Positions 51,892 to 60,657 of a DNA stretch of 64,000 nucleotides are shown piece by piece. Position numbers and translations under genes: made by a program. The notes beneath the pieces are model-generated. The model was given only the letters and a program-made list of their open reading frames with translations, searched no databases and was not told where the DNA came from. The stretch comes from Planctomyces sp. SH-PL62 (lineage in GTDB: Bacteria > Planctomycetota > Planctomycetia > Isosphaerales > Isosphaeraceae). The stretch lies in assembly GCF_001610895.1 (NCBI RefSeq), contig NZ_CP011273.1, forward strand, positions 5,084,001 through 5,148,000, written 5' to 3'. The number at the start of each line of letters is the position of its first letter. The first letter of the stretch is position 1.

Positions 51892-54663
51892 GTGCCGCCA
51901 AAGTCCTCCCCCAACTCGACGCCCGAAGACGGCGACTCCCCCAAGCCCAAGGCGGCCAAGACGCCGAAGGCCCCCAAGGCGTCGTCGGCCAAGGACGCCA
52001 AGCCCGCGACACCCAAAGCGCCGAAGGCTCCCAAGGCGGCCAAGACGCCGAAGGCCCCCAAGGCGGCCGCCGCCAAGGGGACGCGGGCGAAGTCGTCGAC
52101 CGCGAGCCTGGGCGTCCCCGGCAGCGGCCCGTCGCTGGTGATCGTCGAGAGCCCGAAGAAGGCCAAGTCGATAAACAAGTTCCTGGGCTCCCGCTACATC
52201 GTGAAGGCGAGCATGGGCCACGTCCGCGACCTCCCCAAGCGCAAGCTGGGGCTGGACGTGGCCAACGGCTACGCCCCGTCCTACGAGGTGGTCCCGACCA
52301 AGAAAGACACGATCGGCGAGCTGCGGCGGGACGCCGCGCGGGCCGAGATCATCTATCTGGCGACCGACCCCGACCGCGAGGGGGAGGCCATCGCCTGGCA
52401 CCTCCAGCACGCGCTGGAGCTGCCCGACGATCGGGTCCGCCGCGTCACCTTCCATGAGATCACCGAGCGGGCCGTGCGGGACGCCTTCACCAAGGTCGGC
52501 CCGATCAACATGGACATGGTCAACGCCCAGCAGGCCCGGCGGTTCCTCGACCGGTTCGTGGGCTACCAGCTCAGCCCGCTGCTCTGGAAGAAGGTGGCCC
52601 GCAACCTGAGCGCCGGGCGGGTCCAGTCGGTCGCCACCCGGCTGATCGTCGACCGCGAGCGGGAGATCCGGGCGTTCGTCCAGGAGGAGTTCTGGCGGAT
52701 CACCGCCAACGTCTCCCCCGCCGGCTCGACCAAGGAAGACGAGCGGTTCGACGCCCAGCTCGCCGAGTACGAGGGGAAGAAGTTCGAGGCCAAGACCGAG
52801 GCCGACGCCCAGCGGGTCCGCGACGTCCTGGCGTCGGCGCCCTACGTCGTCTCCAAGGTCGACGAGGCCGAGAAGCTCGACCGGCCCGACGCCCCGTTCA
52901 AGACGAGCACGCTCCAGCAGCAGGCCGCGATCCGGCTCCGCTTCTCGGGCAAGAAGACGATGAAGCTGGCCCAGGAGCTGTACGAGGGCATCGACGTCGA
53001 CGGGTCGGGGCCGACGGGGCTCATCACCTACATGCGTACCGACAGCCTGCGGGTGTCGGAGGAGGCCGTCGCCAGCGTCCGCGACCTGATCAAGGACCGC
53101 TACGGGGACCGCTACCTCCCCGCCAAGGCCAACCGCTACGCCGCCGGCAAGAACGCCCAGGAGGCCCACGAGGCCGTCCGCCCGACCGACCTGGCGCTCA
53201 CCCCGGAGCGGGTCCGCGACCGCCTGGGCCACGACCAGCACCGGCTCTACCAGATGATCTACAACCGGTTCGTCGCCAGCCAGATGACGCCGGCCGTCTT
53301 CACCGTGACCGACGTCGTCATCGAGGCCGGGCCGGGGCTGTTCAAGGCCCAGGGGAAGATCCTCCGGTTCGACGGCCATCGCAGGCTCTGGGCCTCGTCC
53401 GGCAAGCAGGAAGACGCCCTCCTGCCGCCGATCAACGTCGGCCAGAGCCTGGACCTCCAGGCCCTGGAAGCCACCCAGCACTTCACCCAGCCGCCGCCGA
53501 GGTACAGCGAAGCCACGCTGATCAAGGCGCTCGAAAAGGAGAACATCGGCCGGCCGTCCACCTACGCGCCGATCATCCAGACCATCCAGGACCGCAAGTA
53601 CGTCGAGCACAAGGACCGGCGGTTCTTCGCGACCGAGCTGGGCATGGTCGTCACGGACGTCCTGGTCAAGCACTTCCCCAAGATCCTGGACCTGAAGTTC
53701 ACGGCCCGGATGGAGGACGAGCTCGACGAGGTCGCCACCGCCAAGGAGGACATGATCAAGGTCCTCGACGAGTTCTACCACCCGTTCCAGGAGGCCCTCA
53801 AGGCGGCCGAGACCCAGATGGAACGGGTGCAGATCGCCACCGACGAGGTCTGCCACGTCTGCGGCGCGCCGATGGTCATGAAGTTCGGCCGGACCGGCGA
53901 GTTCCTGGGCTGCTCGAAATACCCCGACTGCAAGGCGACCCGGCCGATCGGCGGCCAGCCCCGCGCCGAGGCCGTCGAGAGCGGCCACGACTGCCCCAAG
54001 TGCGGCAAGCCGCTCTTGATCCGCGAGAACAAGAAGGGGGAGAAGTTCCTCTCCTGCTCGGCCTACCCCGAGTGCAAGGAGTCGTTCGACATCGGGGCCG
54101 ACGGGAACCCCGTCCCCAAGCTCGTGGAGACCGAGCACAAGTGCGAGAAGTGCGGCAAGCCGATGGCCCTGCGGAACGGCCGCCGCGGCCCGTTCCTGGG
54201 CTGCACCGGCTACCCCAAGTGCCGCAACATCGTGGCCGTCGACGCCGAGGGGAACCCCCTGCCGACCCTCAAGATCGACCTCAAGTGCGAGAAGTGCGGA
54301 AAGCCCCTGGCCGTCCGCCAGGGCAAGCGCGGGGCGTTCCTGGGCTGCACCGGCTACCCCAAGTGCCGCAACGCCGTCCCCGTCCCGGACGAGCTCAAGG
54401 ACGAGGTCGCCAAGATGGCCCCGCCCCCGCCGGCCGCCACCGGGCCCGACCTCAAGTCGATCCCGATCGAGGAGACCTGCGACGACTGCGGCGGGCCGAT
54501 GATCCCCCGCAAGGGCCGCCGGGGCTACTTCCTCGGCTGCGCCAAGTATCCCAAGTGCAAGGGGACCAAGGAGCCCAGCGCCGAGACCCTGGAGAAGATC
54601 AACACCGCGCTCGCCTCGGCCGAGGCCGCCGCGTCAGCCGAAGCGGCCGAGGTCGCCGAATGA
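51892..54663 (+). CDS. topA: DNA topoisomerase I with histone-H1-like N-terminal tail
   Basis: 923 aa. GTG 51892 has AGGA upstream. Residues 1-75 are a Lys/Ala/Pro-rich repeat (KTPKAPKA units) resembling histone H1 tails. The Toprim domain starts near 80 (SLVIVESPKKAKSINKFLG) and has the metal triad in LATDPDREGEAIAWHL. The catalytic Tyr lies in GLITYMRTDSLRVS (about 380). Five C4 zinc fingers form the C-terminus, for example CHVCG...CSKYPDC and CDDCG...CAKYPKC. It relaxes negative supercoils by cutting one strand. The gene ends 25 bp before the convergent acpS gene, where a bidirectional hairpin sits. Confidence 0.97.
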   Translation: MPPKSSPNSTPEDGDSPKPKAAKTPKAPKASSAKDAKPATPKAPKAPKAAKTPKAPKAAAAKGTRAKSSTASLGVPGSGPSLVIVESPKKAKSINKFLGSRYIVKASMGHVRDLPKRKLGLDVANGYAPSYEVVPTKKDTIGELRRDAARAEIIYLATDPDREGEAIAWHLQHALELPDDRVRRVTFHEITERAVRDAFTKVGPINMDMVNAQQARRFLDRFVGYQLSPLLWKKVARNLSAGRVQSVATRLIVDREREIRAFVQEEFWRITANVSPAGSTKEDERFDAQLAEYEGKKFEAKTEADAQRVRDVLASAPYVVSKVDEAEKLDRPDAPFKTSTLQQQAAIRLRFSGKKTMKLAQELYEGIDVDGSGPTGLITYMRTDSLRVSEEAVASVRDLIKDRYGDRYLPAKANRYAAGKNAQEAHEAVRPTDLALTPERVRDRLGHDQHRLYQMIYNRFVASQMTPAVFTVTDVVIEAGPGLFKAQGKILRFDGHRRLWASSGKQEDALLPPINVGQSLDLQALEATQHFTQPPPRYSEATLIKALEKENIGRPSTYAPIIQTIQDRKYVEHKDRRFFATELGMVVTDVLVKHFPKILDLKFTARMEDELDEVATAKEDMIKVLDEFYHPFQEALKAAETQMERVQIATDEVCHVCGAPMVMKFGRTGEFLGCSKYPDCKATRPIGGQPRAEAVESGHDCPKCGKPLLIRENKKGEKFLSCSAYPECKESFDIGADGNPVPKLVETEHKCEKCGKPMALRNGRRGPFLGCTGYPKCRNIVAVDAEGNPLPTLKIDLKCEKCGKPLAVRQGKRGAFLGCTGYPKCRNAVPVPDELKDEVAKMAPPPPAATGPDLKSIPIEETCDDCGGPMIPRKGRRGYFLGCAKYPKCKGTKEPSAETLEKINTALASAEAAASAEAAEVAE

Positions 54664-54688
54664 CCGCCTGACGCCGGGATCGAAAGAC

Positions 54689-55108
54689 CTACGCCCCCGG
54701 GCCTTCCGCCGGGGGCGTGGGGTCCGGCCGGGCGACCGCCGTCGCGTAGGCGGTGGCGTAAGTCCGGCAGTGGGCCATCGAGACCAGGACGTCCCCCACC
54801 CCCCGCCGCCGAGCGACGTCCTTCGCCGCGCCGGCGACCAGGACCCGGCAGGAGCCCCGGGCCTCGCCGCGGATCTCCACGTCCGTCCAGGCGACCCCCT
54901 CCGACGGCCCCGTCCCCAGGGCCTTGAAGACGGCCTCCTTGGCCGCCCACCGGGCCGCGAAATGCTCGATCGGCCGCCGTCGCGCCTGGCAGGCGCGGAT
55001 CTCCCGGTCGGTGTAGATCCGCCGCAGGAAAAGCTCGCCGTGCCGCTCGATCATGCCGCCGATCCGGGGGCATTCGACGATGTCCGTCCCGATCCCGATG
55101 ATCTCCAT
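54689..55108 (-). CDS. acpS: Holo-[acyl-carrier-protein] synthase
   Basis: 139 aa. AcpS hallmarks are GIGTDIVECPRIGGMIERHG at the N-terminus (metal-binding Asp) and FAARWAAKEAVFKALG near 50-65 (catalytic and metal-binding Glu, Lys). SMAHCRTYATAYATA closes the fold. It transfers 4'-phosphopantetheine from CoA to acyl carrier protein. ATG 55108 is chosen over GTG 55114 because AGAGGTG stands 5 bases upstream. The last codons lie inside the hairpin that ends topA. Confidence 0.93.
   Translation of the reverse strand: MEIIGIGTDIVECPRIGGMIERHGELFLRRIYTDREIRACQARRRPIEHFAARWAAKEAVFKALGTGPSEGVAWTDVEIRGEARGSCRVLVAGAAKDVARRRGVGDVLVSMAHCRTYATAYATAVARPDPTPPAEGPGA
54691..54718. terminator. Bidirectional hairpin between topA and acpS
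   Basis: A perfect 10-bp stem (54691-54700 with 54709-54718, ACGCCCCCGG arms, 8-base loop) lies 28 bp past the topA stop and overlaps the acpS 3' end. It could end both convergent transcripts; no T-run. Confidence 0.55.
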
Positions 55109-55313
55109 CCGCACCTCTCTTCCCCACCCCTCCGAATCGACCCCTCCAGCTTACCGGAGCCGCCCTCGGGCCGGTAGGATGCCGCCGGTTGCGACGGCCG
55201 CGGGCCCCGCCGAGGGTCGAAATCGAATCGCCGGGAGGGGCCGCCGTCGCTATACTGCCTTCCAGGGAGATCGTCCCCTGGACCCGGACGTACACGCCGA
55301 AGCAAGGACCGCG

Positions 55314-57584
55314 ATGGATCTGCTCGCCGACCTCACGCCGCCCCAGCGCGAAGCCGTGACCCACGTCAACGGCCCCCTCCTCGTCCTGGCGGGCGCGGGC
55401 TCCGGGAAGACCCGAGTCATCACCCGACGCGTCGCCCACCTGCTCCGCGAGGGGATCCCGGCGCGGAACATCCTGGCCCTGACCTTCACCAACAAGGCCG
55501 CCGGCGAGATGCGGGAGCGGATCGAGGCCATCGTCCCCGACGCGAAGGTCTGGGTCGGCACCTTCCACGGCTTCTGCGCCCGGCTCCTCCGCAGCTACGG
55601 CTCGCTCGTGGGCCTGGACTCGTCGTTCACCATCTACGACCAGGCCGACCGCCTCCGGGCCGTCCGCGACGTCCTCGACGCGATGGGCGTCGAGGAGCCG
55701 CCGATCACCCCCGAGAAGATCGAGTCGGCCATCAGCCGGGCCAAGAACGACCTGGCCACCCCCAAGTCGCTCGCCTACCGGGCGCGAGACGACCGCGACC
55801 GCCTCGTCGCCAAGGTCTACGCCGGCTACGAGGAGAAGCTCCGGGCGGCCTCGGCCGTCGACTTCGACGACCTCCTCGTCCACGTCGTCAAGATCCTCAA
55901 GGAGCACAAGGACGTCCGCGCCGAGCTCGACGCCCGCTACCGCTACGTCCTGGTCGACGAGTACCAGGACACCAACATGGCCCAGTACGCCATCGTCCGG
56001 GCCCTCTCGGTCGACCACCCCAACCTCTGCGTCACCGGCGACCCCGACCAGTCGATCTACGGCTGGCGCGGGGCCAACCTCTCGAACATCCTCGAATTCG
56101 AGAAGGACTACGACTCCGTCCAGGTGGTCAAGCTCGAACACAACTACCGCAGCACCAAGACCATCCTCGCGGTCGCCGACCACCTGATCCAGTACAACGT
56201 CAACCGCAAGCCGAAGGCCCTGATCACCGAGAACCCGAGCGGCGAGCCCGTCCAGCTCACCGTCTACGCCCGCGAGACCGAGGAGGCCGAAGGGGTCGCG
56301 GGCCGGATCGCCGGCCTCGTCCGCGAAGGGGCCTACAACTTCTCCGACGTCGCCGTCTTCTGCCGGATCACCGCCCTGACCCGGACGTTCGAGCAGGCCT
56401 TCCGATCCGCCCGGATCCCCTACCAGATCGTCGGCGGGGTCTCGTTCTACGAGCGGCAGGAAGTCAAGGACGTCGTCTCGTACCTCAACCTGATCAACAA
56501 TCCCAAGGACGACATCGCCCTCAGCCGCGTCGTCAACGTGCCGCCCCGAGGCCTCGGCAAGACGTCGTTCGAGCACCTGATCGGCTTCGCCCGCCAGCAC
56601 GGCCTCACCCTGCTGGACGCCGCCCGACGCGCCCGGGAGGTCCCCGGCCTGAAGGAGAAGGCGATCCGGTCGTTCACCGACTTCGTCACCCTCTTCGACG
56701 AGCTGGCCGGCCTCCGCGACCACCCGGCCGAGGTGGTGATCCTCCAGACGATGGAGAAGACCGGCTATCGCCAGCATCTCAAGGACGAATCCCGGGGCGA
56801 GGGGGAAGACCGGCTGGCGAACCTGGAGGAACTGATCTCCGCCGCCCGGGAGTTCGACCTGGAGCACGCGGGGGCCACGATCCAGGACTTCCTGGCCGAG
56901 ATCACCCTGGCCTCGCCGGTCGACCGCTGGGACCAGCAGACCGGCGCGGTGACCCTGATGACCCTGCATGCGGCCAAGGGCCTGGAATTCCCGGTCGTCT
57001 TCATCATCGGCCTGGAGGAAGGCATCCTGCCTCACAGCCGGGCCTTCGACAACCCCCACGAGCTGGAAGAGGAGCGCCGGCTGTTCTTCGTCGGGATCAC
57101 CCGGGCGCGGAAGGAGCTGTACATCAGCCGATGCCGCATCCGGACCTTCCGGGGCCAGCAGCAGGCCACCGCGCAGTCCCAATTCCTGACGGAGCTGCCG
57201 GAAGACTACCTGACCTACGACGACCGCTCCGGGGTCTCGACCGGCGACTCGCGATGGAGCCGGTCGTCCTACGACTCCCGTTCCAGCTACGCCCCGCGCC
57301 GCCCCCAGACGCCCCCCGGACCCCCACCCCAGCCCCGAGTTCGGGTTCGGGCTCGACCCCGCCCGCGTTCCGACTCACCACCGCCGCCCAGCTCGGCGGC
57401 GGGGCCGCGCCGATCACCCCGCCCGGCGACCTCGACGCCTTCCGCCCCGGGGCGTCGGTCCTGCACCCCCAGTACGGGCTGGGACGGGTCGTGGCTATCG
57501 ACGGGGCGGGCCCCAACCGCAAGGGGCGGATCGCCTTCACGCTGGGGGGGGAGAGAACGTTCGTGCTGGCCAAGTCGCCGTTGA
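55314..57584 (+). CDS. pcrA: UvrD/PcrA-type DNA helicase, apparent frameshift near 57310
   Basis: The start is ATG 55314 (MDLLADLTPPQREAVTHVNG). SF1A motifs are intact: I (AGAGSGKTRVITRRVAHLL), Ia (LTFTNKAAGEM), II (VLVDEYQDTN), III (GDPDQSIYGWRGA), IV (LEHNYRSTKTIL), V (LMTLHAAKGLEFPVVFIIGLEEGILPHS) and VI (RRLFFVGITRARKEL). About 665 aa read well, to RSSYAPRRPQTP. After that this frame gives Arg/Pro/Ser junk to 57584. The normal C-terminal tudor-like domain is found in another frame (57428-57619). Runs of C at 57302, 57312 and 57321 lie at the likely break. The intact protein would be about 768 aa. It works in excision repair and replication-conflict control. Confidence 0.9.
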   Translation: MDLLADLTPPQREAVTHVNGPLLVLAGAGSGKTRVITRRVAHLLREGIPARNILALTFTNKAAGEMRERIEAIVPDAKVWVGTFHGFCARLLRSYGSLVGLDSSFTIYDQADRLRAVRDVLDAMGVEEPPITPEKIESAISRAKNDLATPKSLAYRARDDRDRLVAKVYAGYEEKLRAASAVDFDDLLVHVVKILKEHKDVRAELDARYRYVLVDEYQDTNMAQYAIVRALSVDHPNLCVTGDPDQSIYGWRGANLSNILEFEKDYDSVQVVKLEHNYRSTKTILAVADHLIQYNVNRKPKALITENPSGEPVQLTVYARETEEAEGVAGRIAGLVREGAYNFSDVAVFCRITALTRTFEQAFRSARIPYQIVGGVSFYERQEVKDVVSYLNLINNPKDDIALSRVVNVPPRGLGKTSFEHLIGFARQHGLTLLDAARRAREVPGLKEKAIRSFTDFVTLFDELAGLRDHPAEVVILQTMEKTGYRQHLKDESRGEGEDRLANLEELISAAREFDLEHAGATIQDFLAEITLASPVDRWDQQTGAVTLMTLHAAKGLEFPVVFIIGLEEGILPHSRAFDNPHELEEERRLFFVGITRARKELYISRCRIRTFRGQQQATAQSQFLTELPEDYLTYDDRSGVSTGDSRWSRSSYDSRSSYAPRRPQTPPGPPPQPRVRVRARPRPRSDSPPPPSSAAGPRRSPRPATSTPSAPGRRSCTPSTGWDGSWLSTGRAPTARGGSPSRWGGRERSCWPSRR

Positions 57585-57619
57585 AGGTCGTCGGCAAGAC
57601 CGGGGCCGGGCCCCGATGA
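57428..57619 (+). other. Out-of-frame C-terminal tudor-like domain of the helicase
   Basis: This frame reads DLDAFRPGASVLHPQYGLG, then [35 protein letters not shown] and a stop at 57617-57619. It is the standard PcrA/UvrD C-terminal domain (GxxVxHxxFGxGxV pattern) and belongs to the gene at 55314. Joining needs a -1 step (one base missing) between about 57230 and 57340. Confidence 0.8.
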
Positions 57620-57650
57620 CCCGCTTCACGCAGAACCGGAACCGCACGCC

Positions 57651-58405
57651 ATGACCGCCGCCGCCTCCCGATTCGACCGCCGCCCCCCCCGATTGGGGGT
57701 GAACATCGACCACGTCGCCACCCTGCGCCAGGCGCGCCGGGGGGTCGAGCCCGACCCGGTCTGGGCCGCCGCCGCCGCCGAGCTGGGGGGCGCCGACGGG
57801 ATTACCGTCCACCTGCGCGAGGATCGGCGGCACATCCAGGACCGCGACGTCCGCATCCTTCGCGAGACGGTGCAGGTCGGCCTCAACCTGGAACTCGCCG
57901 TCGAGCCGGCGATGCTGGCGATCGCCCTGGAGATCCGCCCCGACCAGGTGACGCTCGTCCCCGAGCGCCGCGAAGAGATCACCACCGAGGGGGGCTGGCC
58001 GTGGCCTCCCGCCGGGACCGCGTGGCCGAGGCGGTCGCCCGTCTCCGGGACGCCGGGATCCGGGTCGCGACCTTCCTGGACCCGGAGGCGTCGGAGATCG
58101 ACGCCTCCGTCGCGATCGGGGTCGACGCCGTCGAGCTGCATACCGGCCGCTTCGCCGAGGCCCCCGAAGGGAGGGACCGCGACCGCGAGCTGGAGGCGCT
58201 CCGGTCCGCCTCGGCCCGGATCGTCTCGGCGGGGATCGGGCTCCACGCGGGCCACGGGCTGAATTATCGGAACGTCCGCGAGGTGGCGGCGATCCCCGAG
58301 ATGGCCGAGCTGAACATCGGCCACGCGATCGTCTGTCGGGCCGTCTTCGTGGGGCTGGAACAGGCCGTGCGGGAGATGAGAGGCCGCATCGAGGCCGCTT
58401 TCTGA
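57651..58405 (+). CDS. pdxJ: Pyridoxine 5'-phosphate synthase, frameshift at 57989-57995
   Basis: The first part (57651-57995) reads [44 protein letters not shown] and [14 protein letters not shown], all PdxJ signatures including the early catalytic Glu/His region. The rest continues one frame back: [56 protein letters not shown] and [24 protein letters not shown] to the stop at 58405. The joined protein is about 251 aa, a normal PdxJ length. The junction is the run G GGG GGC (57989-57995). PdxJ condenses aminoacetone-phosphate and deoxyxylulose-phosphate to pyridoxine phosphate. The gene starts 31 bp after the helicase reading ends. Confidence 0.9.
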
Positions 58406-58512
58406 GCGGGCGACGGCCCCCCGGATCGCAGGGTCGCGCGCCCCAATTCGTCGACCGAACGGAATCCCCCCCTTCCCTAAAGCCGGGTGGGACCCTAAGA
58501 TATCTGACGCTG

Positions 58513-58530
58513 GTATGCGGCGTTGCATAC
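58513..58530. promoter_or_regulatory. Inverted repeat GTATGC-N6-GCATAC over the dapA -35 box
   Basis: 6-bp perfect arms (58513-58518 and 58525-58530) with a 6-base spacer. It overlaps the TTGCAT -35 candidate, a position suited to repression. Confidence 0.45.
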
Positions 58531-58549
58531 TTAATCGTTGTGTTATGAT
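58523..58549 (+). promoter_or_regulatory. Candidate promoter for dapA
   Basis: TTGCAT (58523-58528) and TATGAT (58544-58549) with a 15-bp spacer, shorter than ideal. The AT-rich context stands out from the surroundings. Confidence 0.45.
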
Positions 58550-58612
58550 TTCGCAAGAAGTCGTCGACCCTCTTCATGTGTTCGCATGTCGATCGACGGC
58601 GTCCGAGGTTGG

Positions 58613-59518
58613 ATGCATCTTCTTATGGCGACCAAGGGACGAATCTTCGCCGGCTGTACGGTGGCCCTGGCGACCCCGTTTCGGGACGGCGAGGTCGACG
58701 AACCGGCCCTGCGATCCTGGGTGGAGTGGCAGATCGAGCAGGGGACGCCGATCCTCAGCCCGGTCGGCACCACGGGCGAGGCCCCGACGCTGTCTCACGG
58801 CGAGCACGAACGGGTGATCGCCGTGGTGGTGGAGACGGCCGCGGGCCGGGCGAAAGTCGTGCCCGGCACCGGTTCGAACTCGACGACCGAGGCGATCCGC
58901 CTGACCAAGTTCGCCGCCCGCGCCGGGGCCGACGGGGCGCTGATGGTCGCCCCCTATTACAACCGGCCGAGCCAGGAGGGGTTGTACCGGCACTTCGCGT
59001 CCGTCGCCGAGGCCGTGGACCTCCCGATCATGCTTTACAACATCCCGGCCCGGACCGGGCGGAACGTCGAGCCGGAGACCGTCGAACGCCTGGCCGCGAT
59101 CGAGACGATCGTCGCGATCAAGGAAGCCGCGGGCTCCCTGGACCAGGTGAGCGACATCATCGCTCGCACGAACCTGACGGTCCTCTCGGGCGACGACAGC
59201 CTGACGCTGCCGATGCTGGCCGTCGGGGCCGAAGGGGTGGTCTCCGTGGCCGCGAACATCGTCCCCCGCGACGTCCGCGGGCTTATCGACGATTTCAACG
59301 CCGGGGACGCCCCGGCCGCCCGGGAACGCCACGCCCGGCTCTTCCCGCTCTGCCGCGACCTGCTGGGCCTCGCCCCCAACCCCGTCCCCCTGAAGGCCGC
59401 GCTGGCCCTCCTGGGGCGCGGCAACGGCGAGATCCGGCTGCCGCTCTGTCCGCTCGACGAGTCCGAGACCGCCAAGCTCACGCGCGCCCTCGCCCGATAC
59501 GGCCTGCTCGAAGCCTGA
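58613..59518 (+). CDS. dapA: 4-hydroxy-tetrahydrodipicolinate synthase
   Basis: 301 aa from ATG 58613 (GAGG 4 bases upstream); ATG 58625 would give 297 aa and is also possible. DapA signatures are [74 protein letters not shown] (Tyr of the triad) and [12 protein letters not shown] (Schiff-base Lys). [20 protein letters not shown] follows, and [13 protein letters not shown] near the C-terminus. It condenses pyruvate and aspartate semialdehyde for lysine and diaminopimelate synthesis. It stands alone behind its own promoter and an inverted repeat. Confidence 0.96.
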   Translation: MHLLMATKGRIFAGCTVALATPFRDGEVDEPALRSWVEWQIEQGTPILSPVGTTGEAPTLSHGEHERVIAVVVETAAGRAKVVPGTGSNSTTEAIRLTKFAARAGADGALMVAPYYNRPSQEGLYRHFASVAEAVDLPIMLYNIPARTGRNVEPETVERLAAIETIVAIKEAAGSLDQVSDIIARTNLTVLSGDDSLTLPMLAVGAEGVVSVAANIVPRDVRGLIDDFNAGDAPAARERHARLFPLCRDLLGLAPNPVPLKAALALLGRGNGEIRLPLCPLDESETAKLTRALARYGLLEA

Positions 59519-59879
59519 GACCGCCGCCGATCTTCGTTTTCGCCCGCGATCGCCCTGCACTCGTCCTCGAAATGGAATATATTAACTTCAGTTCCTCCTG
59601 ATCCGACCTGGCCTCGTTCGAATTCGGTCCGGCGTTCTGTCGTCCCGACTCATCCCTCGCTCCCACGGGCCTCGAAATCTTCTCGATGGCCCGCTTCGAC
59701 TAAAAACCACTACAACCCGACGCCCCCGCCTCGACGGCCCGCCCCATGAACGGCGTGGGCGGATCGCGGCCGTTACGATTACGTTCCTCACTCCGAATTC
59801 TTTCGTCGATCTTCCGATTTTCGACGCCTCCCCTGGGAATCGGACTCCCTCGCACAGACTTTGACAAAGGGATCCCGCC
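59519..59879. other. 361-bp intergenic region between dapA and the ArsR gene
   Basis: No gene found. It contains the only strongly AT-rich patch nearby, around 59570-59592 (GAATATATTAACTTCAG), a possible promoter or regulator-binding site for the ArsR gene. A TTGACA at about 59863 is too close to the ATG to serve as a promoter for this gene. Confidence 0.35.
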
Positions 59880-60323
59880 ATGGCTCGCAAAGCGTCCTCG
59901 AACGGCAACGGCAACGGCAACACAGGCAATGCCAACGGCGCCTCCGCCGCGAAGGCGGAGGACCTGGCGCCGGAGGTCTCCGATCAGTCGATCCGCGAAC
60001 TCGCCCAGGTCTTCAAGCTCCTGAGCGACGAGACCCGGCTGCGGATCCTCTTCTACCTGGCGCTGTCCGAGGACGGCGAGCTGCACGTGACCGAGCTTTG
60101 CAACCGCCTGGGCCAGAGCCAGCCGGCGGTGAGCCATCACCTGGCGCTGCTCCGGGTGTCGAGCCTGATCGAGTCGCGTCGCGAGGGGAAGCACAACTTC
60201 TACAGCGTGCGGACCGAGCATTTCGGCGACCTGCTGCTGAGCCTGTTCGCGGCCGCCGGCGAGACGCCGAAGAACAAGAAGTACCGCTTCCACGACTTCG
60301 TCCTGAACTACACCGGCGCCTGA
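59880..60323 (+). CDS. ArsR-family winged-helix transcriptional regulator
   Basis: 147 aa. Residues 1-30 are low-complexity Asn/Gly/Ala (NGNGNGNTGNANGA). The winged helix follows: IRELAQVFKLLSDETRLRILFYLAL, then HVTELCNRLGQSQPAVSHHLALLRVSSLIESRREGKHNFYSV. This is the ArsR/SmtB pattern. The metal site ELCVCDL of alpha-3 is replaced by ELHVTEL, so it is unlikely to sense arsenite that way and may respond to another signal or act constitutively. Target genes are unknown. It is a single gene followed by a strong hairpin. Confidence 0.88.
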   Translation: MARKASSNGNGNGNTGNANGASAAKAEDLAPEVSDQSIRELAQVFKLLSDETRLRILFYLALSEDGELHVTELCNRLGQSQPAVSHHLALLRVSSLIESRREGKHNFYSVRTEHFGDLLLSLFAAAGETPKNKKYRFHDFVLNYTGA

Positions 60324-60338
60324 CGCCGGCTCCCCCCA

Positions 60339-60357
60339 CGCCCCCGGCTCGGGGGCG
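60339..60357 (+). terminator. Hairpin after the ArsR gene
   Basis: An 8-bp perfect GC stem (60339-60346 with 60350-60357) with a 3-base loop (GCT), 16 bp after the stop. No T-run follows. Confidence 0.55.
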
Positions 60358-60436
60358 CGTCGGGGGCGGCGGGGGACGCGACCGATCCCCGGCGCCGGCC
60401 CGTCGTCGATTCGCGTCGGCGCCGCGACGGTTCGCC

Positions 60437-60465
60437 TTGACCCTGATTCGGCTTCTCGGCAAAAT
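60437..60465 (+). promoter_or_regulatory. Candidate promoter for the OmpH/Skp gene
   Basis: TTGACC (60437-60442) and CAAAAT (60460-60465) with a 17-bp spacer; the leader to the ATG at 60658 is about 185 bases. Confidence 0.4.
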
Positions 60466-60657
60466 GCCCGCATCGGCCCGGCGGACCCGCGATCGACGTC
60501 CCGGAGGCGTCTCCGGATCGTCCAGCGCCTGCGGGGGCGGAGCCTTCGAATCTCGCCGGGATCGGCGAGGCTCGATCCGCCGCCCGAGGCGGCCCCGATC
60601 GGGCGCGAACAAGTCGTCGTTCCGCGCCACCAGCGGTGCAAAAAAGGAGTTTTGCCG

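Larger units (their letters stand above)
60324..60657. other. 334-bp intergenic region between the ArsR gene and ompH
   Basis: It holds the ArsR terminator hairpin (60339-60357) and a candidate promoter for the OmpH gene (60437-60465). I see no small gene or RNA in it. Confidence 0.4.

Noticed and set aside
51724-54138. 804-aa open frame on the minus strand
   Set aside because: It is the mirror of topA, with Leu/Gly/Asp shadow composition; topA motifs are complete on the plus strand.
54525-57182. 885-aa minus-strand frame opposite the helicase
   Set aside because: It is antisense to the UvrD/PcrA motifs and runs through acpS in a different frame.
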